From Anaeramoeba flamelloides (taxonomy: Eukaryota > Metamonada > Anaeramoebidae): 64,000 nucleotides of DNA. A program made the position numbers and the translations under genes. Position 1 is the first letter of the stretch, and each line of letters starts with the position of its first letter. The notes below the pieces were generated by a model that was not told the DNA's origin, ran no database searches, and saw only the letters and a program-made list of their open reading frames with translations. The stretch covers positions 2,790,001 to 2,854,000 of the forward strand of contig JANTQA010000075.1 of NCBI GenBank assembly GCA_027625915.1. The letters are read 5' to 3'. Of the stretch, positions 24,405-36,798 are shown one piece after another.

Positions 24405-24610
24405 TAATCTTGAATTCTATGATTACACCATTAAATTCCCACAAAGTAAATTTAAGTTAAAGGCCACCTCGAGTAAATATAGACTTCTTCAATAATAATA
24501 AAAATTTCAGATTAAAACCTGTAAAAAAATATTTCTTTAATTGATAATAATATTACAATTTTTCGATATTAATAAAATCTTTATTTTTATCTGAAAAAAA
24601 TGAAAAATTA
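24405..24610. repeat. Dispersed repeat family G, copy 2
   Basis: Carries ATCTTGAATTCTATGATTAC, AAATTTAAGTTAAAGGCCAC and a GTAAATATAGACTTCTTC block, which align with 8665-8760 in the same order. Confidence 0.45.
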
Positions 24611-27600
24611 ATGACAATTTTGAACAAAAAAAGAAGAAGAAGAAGAAGAAGAATATTTGCAATATTCAATATTATTTATATTATTTTTTTGAAAAAAATG
24701 AATTTTTATTCTTATTATATTAATAAAAAATGAAAATAGAAAAAAATAAGTCTTAGTTGGTATCGAAATAATAAATTAATTAAATGATAAATAATAGTTT
24801 CTCATCTATTTTTTACTTTTCCTTTCTTTTAACTTTTTTTATATATAATATATTTATTTCATATATCAATAGTTCAAGAAGTTAATGTTCAATCGTATGA
24901 TGAAAATTCATTAATTATCAATTCGGATTCAGAGGGCTATTAGACTTGGTAATTGATTTCCTTTTTTAAATATTATCAATTCATTAAAATACTATATTTC
25001 AATTTGTATTTATTTTTGAGTCTAGTAAAATACTTATAATTGCAAAATAAACATAATAGAATTATCCTTCATTCTTAGGAAAAAAAAATCCCTTGAAGAA
25101 GATTTAAATAAATCATCAAAGTACATTATTCAAAAATGTAAAAAATGAATACAGCTCTTTTAAGGAATTAAATAATTTAAATTTTATTTAACTTTTAAAA
25201 AACATTTTTTGGAAAGATGAAGGAAAATTTTGTTCTATTTATTTTTCAACACATATTAAATAAAAATTCAAAAACAAACAGAAAAGTTTTATTTTTTATA
25301 TTTATTATTCTAAAATTATTTTTTTTGTCCTTTAATAATATTTAATTAGTTTGATACCCTTTTAACTTAGAATTATCATTGGTATTTTAATTTATTTCCT
25401 TTACAATTTTAGTCTATGAGGTGTGTTATTTATTTTATTTTTTTTTCTTTTTGCAAAATTCTATTGATTCATAATCAATTAACAATATTTATGTAATTTT
25501 TTTGAAATCTAATATTTTCTTTTTATTTCCAATTGAAATTTTATATATTTATTTATATTTTGATTTTTTTTTTGTAATAGATAATAATCCAAAAACTATA
25601 ACAACATTGGTTCAATAAGAAATTATACTTTTTAATAATATTTTTTCCTTTCCTTCTTTTTAAATTTTTAATATAAATAATTATATGAATTTATGCGTTT
25701 TTTAGGATAAAAGAGAATATGATATAAATCTATCATGTTTTATTTAACAAGAATTATAGTTTTTTTTTAGTTTTTTTTTCCTTATTACAAAATTTTATTC
25801 TCAATATTATAATATTTTCCAAAATAACCAATTAGATAATATGTATCAATAATAATTAAGTTTTATTTTATCAAAAGAAAAGTTGAATTTATCAATATTG
25901 TTATTCATTAATATCTGAATAATTCAGAACAAAAATGAATGAAAAGTTCTGGAATTAATTAAAAGAGTGTTAATAATAACAATACAGAAATTTAGATTGA
26001 ATTTAGAAATAATGTAAATTTTATGTTAATTTTTTATTTTTTATTTTTTTATCTTTTTTTGGTTTGATTCCTTATTTAATTTAGGTAATTTGATTTGTTA
26101 GGACAGTATTTTTTTACCAAAAATTAATAAAAGATTAATCAGGAGTTAATTTCGAAAAAAAACTTGTTAAAATTAGTTGAAGGTTTATAATTAATTGATC
26201 AACCATGAATTGTTTTCGAAATTTCAACAAATTTACTATTACATTTTTTTAATCTAACTGTCAAAAGTTTGAACAAAGTTTTTTTATTTTTTTATTCATA
26301 TAAATTAAATTCCAAAATTTTTGAGACAGTTAAACTGTTGAAAGAATAACAATACTACACTTTTATCAAATTTGGAAATAATTTTGATTTTATAAAAACT
26401 ATTTCATTTCTTCTCTTTATTTTTTTGTTTTCATTTGCTTTTTACCCGTTACGTAATCTGTTTCGTTAGAACGGAAATTTTTTTTCAAGAATTGATTAAA
26501 TTTTAATGTTGAATTTGTTAAATTGGAAAATAACATACAATTGGTACATGGTATCTTAACATTTGATCGATCAATAATTGTTAGTGAAATTTCAACAAAT
26601 TTAAAAATACCATTTTGTTCCGTTTTTTTCTTTATTTTTAACTTATCTTTTGTATTTTTTTTTTATTTTTTTTTATTTAGACAAAAATGATTACTTTTTA
26701 GAAACATTAATACTGGACAACTTAAAGGTGGTTGAATATTAGGTTTTAAAAAATAAATAATGATTTTTTTTTACCTATTTGTCATTTTAAGTGTAGCCAA
26801 ATTATTGAAAGGGGTTTCGATACATTTTAAAACATTTTGAAAATTTTTAAATCTGAAAAAATTACTGAAAAACAGATTTTTTGAGTATGATGAGATATCA
26901 GAACATTTGAAACCAAAATACCATTAACTGTTCTATTTCTGAAAAAAAAAATAATAATAATAATAAAAGGTAAACCAGAGTGGAATATTTAATTTAACCA
27001 ATTTTTAAAGAACATTTTTTTCATTAAAATTTTTGTGCTGGTTAAATTATTTTTTTTTGATTTAGAGTTATGTTAATACAAATGAGAGAAATTAATCCTA
27101 GATAAAAACCTAGATATTGTACCATAGAACGTGTTTATTTGATACAAATATTTTCTTTTTGAAGATGATCAAGTAAAACCACCTTTCCCAATAAATGTGT
27201 TGAAATCAAGAGAAAAAAAATAAAAAATCTATAAAAGATTATTTTTGAAGATTTGTTTTCTTTATCTTTTTAATTTGTAATGAATTTAAACAATTTATAA
27301 CCTTGAATTTCTCGCCACATTGTTGTTTATTATTATTTTACAGAACCTTTTTTTTATAAATTTGTTTTCAAAATTCAATTTTTAAATATTTTTATCTAAA
27401 CAAAACCAAAACAAAAAATACTATTTCAAAAATTTACAATAAAGAGGTTGAATTCTCTGAATCAAAAAAAAGTTACAAAAGATTCAACCCAAAATAATAA
27501 AAAATTTAGAAAAAATTTCAATCGAATTCAGAATTTTTTTCTTCCCTATTTAATTGAAAAATAAATAATTATATAATCAAACAAATTCATCCAAAAATTC

Positions 27601-28044
27601 ATTTATTTCTAAAGAAAAAATTCTAAAAATATCCTATTTTCTGAACCAAAATCTAAAATTAGATGAATTGAATGAAAATAGGAATTAAAAATCCGATTTT
27701 GAGAATTTTTTTAGAAATAATAAGTAATTTATTAATCAAAAATTTTCCAAACAAAAGTATTTAATCAAGAACAAAAATTATATGTAAAGAGTATGTATTT
27801 ATACTATCAAATGAAATTAGATAAGATCAAGAAATAAATGATTTTTTTTTTTTTCTGGATCAATTATTTCTTTTTTTTGATTTCAATTTTTTAAGTTTGT
27901 ATGTCAAAATATATTTTTCAGGATATCTGGCGCACTCGTGTATTTTTATAACTATTAATGGATTTAGTTAAAGAAATTATTTGAATAAATTCAGTTTGAG
28001 ATAAGTGAGGCACTCAAAATACTGAAAATGTACTTACACCTTAG

Positions 28045-28600
28045 GTTTTACAATCTGTAAAATTTGAAAAAAGATTATCATGTGTAGAGTGTGGTGAATT
28101 GTTCATTTGGTTTTTAGCTGATAGATCTTTTGCTGAGTATGGGGTTTAATTGTGGTACAAAATGGAAATTTTTTTGACAATTTATTTTTTATTTTCTGAA
28201 ATCCGAATTGAAGAGTGTAGGACTAATTGGCAGGAACTTAAGTTATAAAAAAATGTGGTTTGTGGGTTTTGATTGAAATTTTTAATTACTTTTGGTTTTA
28301 TTTTGAGATTTTAAAAAAATTAGTTTTGCTGTTAGTTAATTGACAAAAAAGAAAAATGAAAATTTTCTTCTACAACCCAAAAATCAAAATTTATTCTTGA
28401 ACACCTACCCGTCTATTAATCTTACACTCTTAAATTCGGATTTCGGGAAAAAAAAAACAAAATTGTTCAAAAAAATTTCCATTTTGTACCACAATTAAAC
28501 CCCATACTCAGCAAAAGATCCATCAGCTAAAAACCAAATGAACAATTCACCACACTGTACACATGATAATCTTTTTTCAAATTTCAGCGATGGTAAACCT
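28045..28600. mobile_element. Large palindromic element (arms about 165 bp) upstream of the PDI gene
   Basis: The left arm about 28060-28222 and right arm about 28420-28586 are near-identical inverted copies. Both contain AAAAAAGATTATCATGTGTA, GTGAATTGTTCATTTGG, TTTTAGCTGAT(A/G)GATCTTT and GTACAAAATGGAAATTTTTT. The spacer is about 200 bases of AT-rich DNA. It has no coding capacity. The right arm ends about 230 bases before the PDI start codon, so it may carry or disturb promoter sequence. Confidence 0.8.
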
Positions 28601-28815
28601 TAAACACTCATTAATTTTTCTTTATTTGTTTCACACAATTAAAATATCTCAAAAAATAGAAATAAAAACTTTACTTCTTGACGAAAATAAAATACCCAAT
28701 TGAAAAAATAACAAATGAAAAGAAAATTATACCCTCAAAAGAATAAGTAAAAGAATTTTCGAAAAAAATTTCATTTTTTTCTTTTATCAACTTTATTCAA
28801 ATAAAACATTTTAAA

Positions 28816-29838
28816 ATGAAATTAACACTTGCCTTATTAATCTCATCGATTATTCTCTTTGTCTGTGTGTCTGCTGACGGAAACGTAGTAAGACTTACAT
28901 CAAGCAACTTTGATGATATTGCTTTAGATAACGAAAAAGATGTCTTAGTCAAATTTTATGCAACATGGTAAATCTCTTTTAAATAATAGGTTCTTTTTTT
29001 TAAAAATCCCCCCAATTACACTCACAAGCAATTTTTTTCTTTCCTTTTTTTCCTAATTTTCGTCGTGTTAATTTCGCTTTCTTTTTTTTTTCTTTTTTTA
29101 TTTAGGTGTGGTAAGTGAAACTTTCGAAGATCTCTTCAAGCAGAAAAACTTCAAAAAAAGATTTTTCTTGTTTTTTCTTTTGCTTTTTTTTTTTTTTTTT
29201 GTTTTCCTTTCTTTTTAACGAAAATTAAACCATAACCAAAAAACCAAAATAAAAATCAAAAAATCACAAAAGGACATTGTAAAAGACTTGCCAAACCATA
29301 TGGTGAAGCCGCTGACGCTTTCGTCAATGAACCAAATGTAGTCCTTGCCGAAGTTGAATGTGATAGCGACGGAAAAGACTTGTGCGAAAAATATGCAATC
29401 AGGGGATACCCAACATTATTTTTCTTTGGAAGAAACAAAAAGGACGACAAGGAAGACTACGCCGGAGGACGTGAACTTGAAGACATCGTCAAATATATGA
29501 ACGAAAAAGCAGGAACATTCCGTCTTCCTGATGGATCCTTAGACCCAGCAGCTGGAAGAAATGACGAACTTGATAAACTTGCACAAAGATTTATGGAAGA
29601 AACCGAAGAACGTGACAACATCCTTGAAGAAACAGAAAAGAAAAATGAAGAACTTGAAAACGAATTTGTTTGGTATGCTAAAGTCATGAGAATGATCATC
29701 AAAAAAGGTGATGACTACATCGAAACAGAACCAAAAAGATTAGAAAAAATGATCAACTCTGGAAATCTTAGTAAAAAGAAAATTGGTGATTTTTCAAAAA
29801 AACTCTTAGTTCTTGAAGCCTTTAACCCTGAAGAATAA
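28816..29838 (+). CDS. Small protein disulfide isomerase: one thioredoxin domain plus ERp29c-like tail (3 exons)
   Basis: Exons 28816-28967, a 5-nt microexon 29106-29110 (GTGTG), and 29273-29838 make 240 aa. Residues 1-19 are a signal peptide (LTLALLISSIILFVCVSA). The thioredoxin domain has VLVKFYATW then CGHCK: the Trp codon straddles intron 1, the microexon supplies the first active-site Cys and the first base of Gly, and exon 3 supplies HCKRLA. A cis-Pro is present in RGYPTLFFF. The C-terminal 85 residues (FVWYAKVMRMIIKKGDDYI ... LEKMI) match the all-helical ERp29c/D domain of PDI-D proteins. The role is disulfide formation and isomerisation in the ER lumen. The C-terminus is NPEE with no KDEL-type signal; Dictyostelium PDI has two thioredoxin domains where this has one. 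Confidence 0.92.
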
Positions 29839-32073
29839 ATCAGATCTTATCGTTTCTTTTTTCGATTCACAAAAAGACATACAAGTATCGTTTCCTTTTT
29901 TAATGTATTAATATGATACATTTTGATATTTTTTTTCGAAATTTTAAGTAATCGTTTTATTCCAAACACTATTCTTTGATATATTTCTAAAATAAAAAGA
30001 ACTTTTTATTTTTTATATAAATATATAATTTTTTTTTTTTAATTCCTCTGATCCTTTAATACTTTAGAAATTTTAATTGAACATATTTTATATAAACTCC
30101 GTCCCAAAAATTTGGACATAATCAAAACCGGAAATTAGGAAAAAAAAATTCTCAATTTTTGGTATTTTGTAATACTTTATTAAATCACGTTGAAGAAACC
30201 CATTATTAATGTTTTTTTTCTTATAAATACCATTTTATCATAACAAAATAAAAAAAAAAAGAAATAGAAAAAATTAAGACATCTGTTCCATCCGTAACTG
30301 TGGAAAGTTATAATACATACAGATTAGTTATCTCTTATAAAATTGTCTTTTATGAAATTGAAAATTCAATTTCTATCATTTCAATATATAAAAATTTCAA
30401 TTGATATTATAACATGATTCGAATTATTTTTTTGTAAAAACAAAGACAAAAAATAAATTTCAAAATAACTGAAATCAAAGAAATCATGAAAGTATTTTTC
30501 AATTATTTTTTCTAAATTATAAAACCCAGGGTTTTTCACAATTTTTGAAATTGAAGATCGGTATTAATGTAAAGGTTTTGTTTGAATTGTTTGTCTATGT
30601 AAAAAACCAAAAAATTGGAGAATATACATATTTTTTTTTTCTTCTAATATAAATTTTCTGGGTTAGAATAAACTTTTATCACCATTTTCCGGTTTTTTAT
30701 ATAGGATAAAAATTAATAATAAAAAATCAATTTTGAAGTCTTTTAAATTTTGTGTTGGGGTTCGAAAAACTGAAAAATAATAATAATGAAAAAAACTGTT
30801 TTTTTTTTTTTTTTTATATGGAACAAAATTCTTTTCCTCTTACAGCCGTTAGGTTTTCCAGAATTCAAAAGAATGGAGTAAAATCATAGAATTACTCAAT
30901 TCTTTTAAATTCTAGAAAACCTAGGCACTCTCCTTTCGGTTTTTTTTAATTTTTTTTTTTTTTAAAAGAAAACCAAAATTTATTTAATTTTCTGTTTATT
31001 TCTCAAATTAAAAAAAACGGCCTTTAGCTTTTCTGTAATTTAAAATAATTGAGCAAAATCCTTCATTGTTCTCGATTCTTTTGAATTCTGGAAAATATAG
31101 ATACTCCACAGTACTTCACGTTACGTTTCCTGTATTTACTCTTGATTATGAAAATATATGGATATTCACAATAAAACTGAAAATTTATAGACACTGACAC
31201 TTCCAATTTTAGATCCTCCCCAAAGTAATATTTAAAATTTTCCACAATCAAATCCAAAAAAACTCTCATTCCAAATTTCAAAAATCAAAATATCGGGATT
31301 CCTTTTACATTTCACTTCATATATAAATATTATAGAGTTGAGTATAAGACCGTAAATATACTTGTGGATAAATTTGAAAGTAAGTGAACCAGGAGGTAAA
31401 AAATAATTATTTTATATTTATCTTATTTTCACTACTTTTTTAGAAAAGTTTTTGATCTTTTTAATATTTTTTGATAATATTTATCTTAATCCCTAAAAAA
31501 CCAAAAAATTCACTTTTTTTGTCATTCCTTTAATACAGAATCTTTTAAAAGTTTTTTTTATTTATGAGATTTTAGTACAGTTCCCACATAGTTCAAAATT
31601 CGGATAATCCTTAAATGTGAATAAATTTTAGATAATGATCTTTTTAAAGTCCTCAATCAAGGAAATTCTTTTCTTTTAGTATTCTTAGTTCATCTAATAA
31701 AACAAAAAAAAAAGGATCAATCAAATAAATAGAGATCTCAAATTACAGTCTATTTCTTTGAAACCTTTAATTGGATTATTAAAGTTAAAATAGGAAAATT
31801 AAGAGAAAATATTTTCTGATTTATTCTTTGGCTAGCTGAACAGTTATGATCTTAGTTTAGAAACTCAGTTTTTTTTCAAATAACCATAGTGTATTGGTTT
31901 TTTCCAATTTAATATTATTTCCAAAAAGGTTTAAGTGTTCAACCAACCGGAGATTCAAAGATGCAGAATTTATCTCCCTTGAAAAATAAATAAACATTTT
32001 TCATTTTTTATTTTCTTTTAACTTTTCTCTCTAATTTGATTGTATCAACCAACAATTGTAAATACTTAAAGAA
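29839..32073. other. Intergenic, no gene seen
   Basis: AT-rich. Holds a Tc1-like end (TAAACTCCGTCCCAAAAATT, about 30098-30117) like those of the element at 48676-49213, but no clear partner end, and hairpin repeats at about 30843-31100. A 72-codon minus frame at 31063-31281 is not recognisable and partly overlaps the repeat. Confidence 0.55.
30843..31100. repeat. Hairpin repeat family J, double copy
   Basis: Two stem-loops of the CCAGAATTCAAAAGAAT ... ATTCTTTTAAATTCT type (about 30855-30925 and 31027-31093) flank a third AT-rich palindrome. They are joined by CCTAGGCACTC and GGCCTTTAGC words that recur in the other copies. Confidence 0.55.
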
Positions 32074-33498
32074 ATGGATGAACAATATAAAAGATTAAAA
32101 ATGAATTCTTATACTCAAATTCTTGCTTCTGAAGTTTCACATGATGGCAAGTATCTCATATTTGGATCAAATTTTGGTTATTTAAATATTTATTCTGTCT
32201 CTGAACTCAGAGTACGTTCGTTTCAATTACATAAAAAATTATAAAAAGGAGATCTTAAACAAAAAAAGAAAAAATCTCGCTCCAAAATAAAAAAAAAGCA
32301 TCCGCTTCTCTTTTTAAATTCTAACAAACAAAAAAAAACAAACAAAAAAACAAACAAATAAAAAACCGTGGAATAGGATCTTCAAAATCAAACGAATAAC
32401 TTAAATCCTATTCGTAAAGTACAAATAACCAAGGATCCTATCTATTGCATCCACTCAAGTGAAGAAAATATTTTCATTGGGCACCCAAATGGTGTTTCGA
32501 TGTATAACTTCCAAACTTTACTCCGTGGCAAAAGCGAAAAGCCTGAACCATCATTACTCTTTCTTTATGAGACTGTAACAAAAAGAAATAGAAAAACAAT
32601 AAAGTGTCTTCACGAGGCCAATGGGATTGCCTATGATGAGGAAACAAAGCGACTCTATGCTGCGACAGGATCACCAAAGGTGTGTGTTTGGGATACCCAA
32701 AACGGGGAAGTGGTTGAGGAATTGGATGGGCATTTCAAATACCTGTATGAGATCAAATTTGTGCCCCCGAGTAAAGAGCAGTTTATAACTGGATCAGAAG
32801 ATGGCACTGTTGGCGTGTGGGACAAATTAAATTCCAAAATTCTCGGAAAATTTGATTTAATTAACTGCAAATACATTGATAATGAAAATGAAAACGAAAA
32901 CAAGAGCCTCAGCACTACCACAAAGACAAACAACAATAATTGTTATGTTAATTGCTTTGATATTGATAAAGATGGAAGATGGTTAGTTGCCTCGGCTGGC
33001 GATTTAAAATACTTTTGCTTGTGGCAATTCCAAACTCGCACATTGTTTGCTATTTACCAAACCTCGGGAACAACTTCTTATTTGAAATTCTCAAACGGAC
33101 AAATACTGTCAATTGGCAATGAAGGCTTTTTATACAAATGGTCCTTAGACGGTAAATTGTTACAACGAATAAGAGTTTTTTCAGATCCCTTGTCTTTAAA
33201 TTCCAAAATGCCAATACCGGCTTTGTTTTCAATCGTATTCATTCCTATAAAGAATACAACTACCGAAGATTTCGAGAAAATTGAAAGTAACAAATCCTCA
33301 AAAATTCAAACTGAAAACGATTTGGATCTTTTGGTGTCAAGAAAAAGAAAATTAGATCAAATAATACAATTCGTAGAAAAGGAAAATCAAATCGAAGGAT
33401 CTTTCGCAATCACCGGAAATTCGGTAGAAATTCCAATTTTTCTTGGTCAAGAAAGTGCTTCCTTTCATTTGGTGTTTGATAATTGGTCGAGAAAATAA
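32074..33498 (+). CDS. THOC6: THOC6-like WD40-repeat protein (2 exons)
   Basis: Exons 32074-32211 and 32377-33498, with a phase-0 intron (GTACGT ... GGAATAG), give 419 aa. The start MDEQYKRLKMNSYTQILASE leads into VSHDGKYLIFGSNFGYLNIY, which matches the first blade of THO complex subunit 6 ([20 protein letters not shown]-like). Later blades are EANGIAYDEETKRLYAATG, then GHFKYLYEIKF with GSEDGTVGVWD, a DKDGRWLVASAGDLKY blade, and a blade around LKFSNGQILSIGNEGFLYKW. A low-complexity insert (NENENENK, then TTTKTNNNN) splits two blades. THOC6 is part of the THO/TREX complex in nuclear mRNA export in animals and plants; function here is by homology. The last 100 residues are divergent. It could be another WD40 family, but the N-terminal blade favours THOC6. 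Confidence 0.72.
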
Positions 33499-34055
33499 TT
33501 TTTTTGTTTTTTTTTTTTTTTTGTGTTTTTGAAAAAAAAACTAATATCTCTTTCATATCCAAAGGTTTATTTGCTATCTATTTATATCTCTTTAAAATAT
33601 CATCCTGTATTTTTTTTTAAGGTCGCAATTAAAACTGAAAAAGAATAAAAAAACAAAAAAAAATTTAAATAAGTGATGAATTCTCTATTCTTATGATGTA
33701 AAAGTTATTCAATTCATGAGCAAGTTTATAAAATCGTGATATTTGAATAAAAATCATGATATTTTTTTTTTTTTTATTTTTATTAAAGAGGGGTGATTCA
33801 ACAACAAACCTCATGTTTGCAGTTAGGTTTTTTTTTTACTTTAGGAAATAAAACAAAAATTTATTCAAATTTCGGTTCATTTCAAAAATTAGAAAAAACC
33901 ATCGGTTGAGTTTGCTTGAGTTTTTTTTTATTTGTTAAGTGTTCTAGGTTTTTTTGAGGTTTTCTATTTTATTAGTGAAGTGTTATAGGTTTTTTTTACT
34001 TTAGAAATAAACAGAAAATTTATTAAAATTTTCAGTATATTTCTAAAGTAAAAAA

Positions 34056-34354
34056 AACCTAACGAAAATCTATTGATTTTCCTAATAAATAGAAAACTCA
34101 AAAAAACCTAACGAAAATCTATTGATTTTCCAAATTAATAGAAAAGTAAAAAAAACCGAACAAAAATGCGCCGATTTTACAAATAAAACAGAAAACCTCA
34201 AGAAAACCTAACGAAAATCTATTGATTTTCCAAATAAATAGAAAACTCAAAAAAACTAACGAAAATCAATAGATTTTCCAAATTAATAGAAAAGTAAAAA
34301 AAACCGAACAAAAATGCGCCGATTTTACAACTGAAACCGAAAACCTCAAGAAAA
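34056..34354. repeat. Tandem array, about 149-bp unit made of three 50-bp subunits
   Basis: Two copies of a 149-base unit start at 34056 and 34205. Each unit has three related subunits: AACCTAACGAAAATCTATTG, a second of the same type ending TTAATAGAAAAG, and AACCGAACAAAAATGCGCCG. The subunits are partly self-complementary (AAATCTATTGATTTT), so the array can fold into serial hairpins. The preceding 33830-34050 holds inverted, diverged relatives (TTAGGTTTTTTTTAC). Confidence 0.75.
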
Positions 34355-34470
34355 TATACATTGGCTTTTCAAGAATTTAAAAGAATTGAGTAAAAATAAA
34401 GATTTTTCTCAATTCTTTTGGATTCGGGAAAAGCTAGGAACTCTAATGCACTTGACGGCACTACCTGAAA
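34355..34470. repeat. Hairpin repeat family J, copy 3
   Basis: A stem-loop of GGCTTTTCAAGAATTTAAAA / TTTTGGATTCGGGAAAAGC with the GCACTTGACGGCAC word next to it. It directly follows the tandem array. Confidence 0.5.
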
Positions 34471-34629
34471 TTCAAGCCTTTTATTATAGAGTTTTTTTAT
34501 CCAAGACAAAATGTAGACATGATTTTAACCACTTGTATAGCTCATAGTAAAAGATTTTGTCTAAAAAAAAACAAGAAAAATTTTTTGAAGAAAGACAAGA
34601 AAAAGAGAAAAAAATAACAAGAAATGAAA

Positions 34630-34810
34630 GAGGGTAGGATAGGCTTTATTGGTAAGGGTTAAGTGCTCAAGAGTTCTTAACCTGTTAAAGAGAGAGTTTT
34701 GAAGTGACTAAATATGTGACTCCTAATTCAAAGAGTAGTCAAAAGAAACTTTTAATTACATACATAGGAAGTATTTTAAATTCAATTTAGTTTTCTACGA
34801 AAAGAAGAAA
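34630..34810. repeat. Dispersed repeat, copy lacking the MITE
   Basis: Aligns with the flanks of the family C MITE at 21993-22470 without the insertion (GTTAAAGAGAGAG, TGACTCCTAATTCAAAGAG), giving an approximate empty site. The alignment is imperfect. Confidence 0.45.
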
Positions 34811-35576
34811 AGAATTAAAAATGAAGAGGTGGAAAAAAAAAAATAAGATATAAAAATAGTAGTAGTATTGAGAGGTTATATGTTTCTGGTGAGTTGAACG
34901 ACTTGCTATTTAGACAAATGAAAGAGAGTAAAAAAATAGTTAAAAATTACAAAATTAATTATTTTTTTTAAAGTTTTTTTTTTACCCCAAGTGTTGAATG
35001 GGTTGTTGGTTGTTTCGTTTTCTATTGATTATATCAAATAGTTCTAAATCAAGGATATAATATCTCCTGTTTTACTAACACTTATTTGGTAGAAATTGAT
35101 TACACTATTAGACCGAAGTTTATATTCTAAAATTATTAGGATACTATCTTAATTAAGGAAGGGTTCTTTGATAAAAATTACCACCACCCCCCCCCAATTT
35201 TAATACTGTCAGCTAAATTTATTCTGATATTTTTCTCTTTTTCATTTTTCAAAAAAACTTAGATACTAAAAAGAATTATCAATAACAGAAAAAAAAATAA
35301 CAAAAAAAAATTGATGAGAGAGGTATTTATTAGTTGATTCTTTTGGTTTATCTATTAGACATTATTGTTCGCTTTTTACAAAAGATTTTGATACAGAAAA
35401 AATGTAACTTCACTTTTAGACCAAACCTGAATATCGTAATCTTGAAATTGGATATAAAATTTTTAATTTTAACAACTATAAAGGTTACATATGTATCCTT
35501 GATCCTAAAAATTTGAAATAATTTTTACCAGAAAAAATGAATGAAAAAGTGATTTTTTCATTGTATTAAACTCTTT

Positions 35577-36130
35577 TTCAGTCCTAGGTGTCAATTTTTA
35601 TTGAAGAAATAGAATATATTCTATGAGTTTAATTCATTATTTTTCACAAACTAAAATTTCAATTTTTAGATCAAATTCATTTTTTCTTATTTAATCAAAT
35701 TTCTTTTGATTTGATTTTTGATTTTTTTTTTAAAAAAAGATGTTGTTTTTTTTTTTAAAAAAAGTCAAATTTGATAAAAAAAATCCTTTAAAACTCCGAA
35801 TTAACATTAAGAAATTTAAAACTTTGTATTTTATTTTAAAATTCATATATTTACTTGTTTACAATTAAAAAATCTTATATTATCAATTTTAATTGTTCTA
35901 AAGAGATTGAAAAATTTGTAACAGAAAGTTCCAATGAAAGGTTGTCAAAAATTTTTTTTCGATTTTTTTTTGGAAATTAGTAGTTTTCTAAGGATTTCGT
36001 TTATGATTATAGACTCTAATCTAAATTTTACTATTTCTTTTATTTCTAAATAATTGTAGTTCAATTGATTCTTTTTGAAAAAGTGAATTTTTCATTTTTG
36101 GCTGGGCACCTTTTAGTGAAATAGAGTTTA
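35577..36130. mobile_element. Non-autonomous element, family E copy 2
   Basis: TAAACTCTTTTTCAGTCCTA start and CCTTTTAGTGAAATAGAG plus TTTA end. Shares its interior with 23351-23889. No coding. Confidence 0.65.
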
Positions 36131-36798
36131 TGCTCAATATTAATGATTATTTGTATATTTAAAATTGAATTGAGAGCACATTAAGAAAAAAAAGTACCCT
36201 TAAATATTTCTTGAAATTTTAAGATAATGTTGGAAATATATCAAAATTCTTTAGCTGGTTTTTTTTCACAAACTCAAGAAATCAAAAAATCAACTTATTA
36301 AGGTCTAAAGTTAATAAATTATTTTTTTTTTTAGATTGTTTTTCAGATGAAAGAAATATTTTATCTCTTAAATTTAAACCTGAATAAAGCATTTTAACGA
36401 AACAGCCTCAATTAAAAATTTGTGGTTTATTTTTCCTCAATTTGGAATTAATTTGTTATTTTTATAAAGACAAGAATGGTTGGGTGAGTTTATTCTCTTT
36501 AAAGTTCTGATCATTAAAGTATGGAAATTTTTTTAAAACCTCAAAATGTTGTTCTGCAATTTTCAATTTTTAGTGTTTCTTCATTCGGTAATAATTCCTC
36601 TCATCTTTGGAAATATTTCAAAGCTAAAGCAATATTTAAAGAGGTGTACTGTTATAGTTTAATGTTGGATTTGAGTTTTGGGGATTATTTTTATTGTCTC
36701 TCTTTGAAAATTTCGTTTCTTTTGATTTATTTATTTTTCAAAATTACTTTGATTTTTAAAAAGTTTTTAATTTGACAAATAAATTTAAAAATTGAATT

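Larger units (their letters stand above)
21856..28815. other. Intergenic, about 7 kb, no gene seen; many elements
   Basis: The longest gene-free block. It contains a MITE at 21993-22470 set within a dispersed repeat, an element at 23351-23889, a family G copy near 24405, an AAG run at 24632-24654, and the large palindrome 28045-28600 just upstream of the PDI gene. A short stretch around 24870-24932 could read as a C-terminal exon (NSLIINSDSEGY then stop), but no partner exon was found. Confidence 0.5.

Noticed and set aside
24610-24935. Possible small gene (an Arg-run frame, then a short acidic exon ending DSEGY)
   Set aside because: No conserved sequence, no convincing start or junction, and the region is simple repeat (AAG)n plus AT-rich spacer.
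36521-36775. 84-codon hydrophobic frame
   Set aside because: Unrecognised, Phe/Leu/Ile composition as expected from T-rich noncoding DNA, no support from neighbours.
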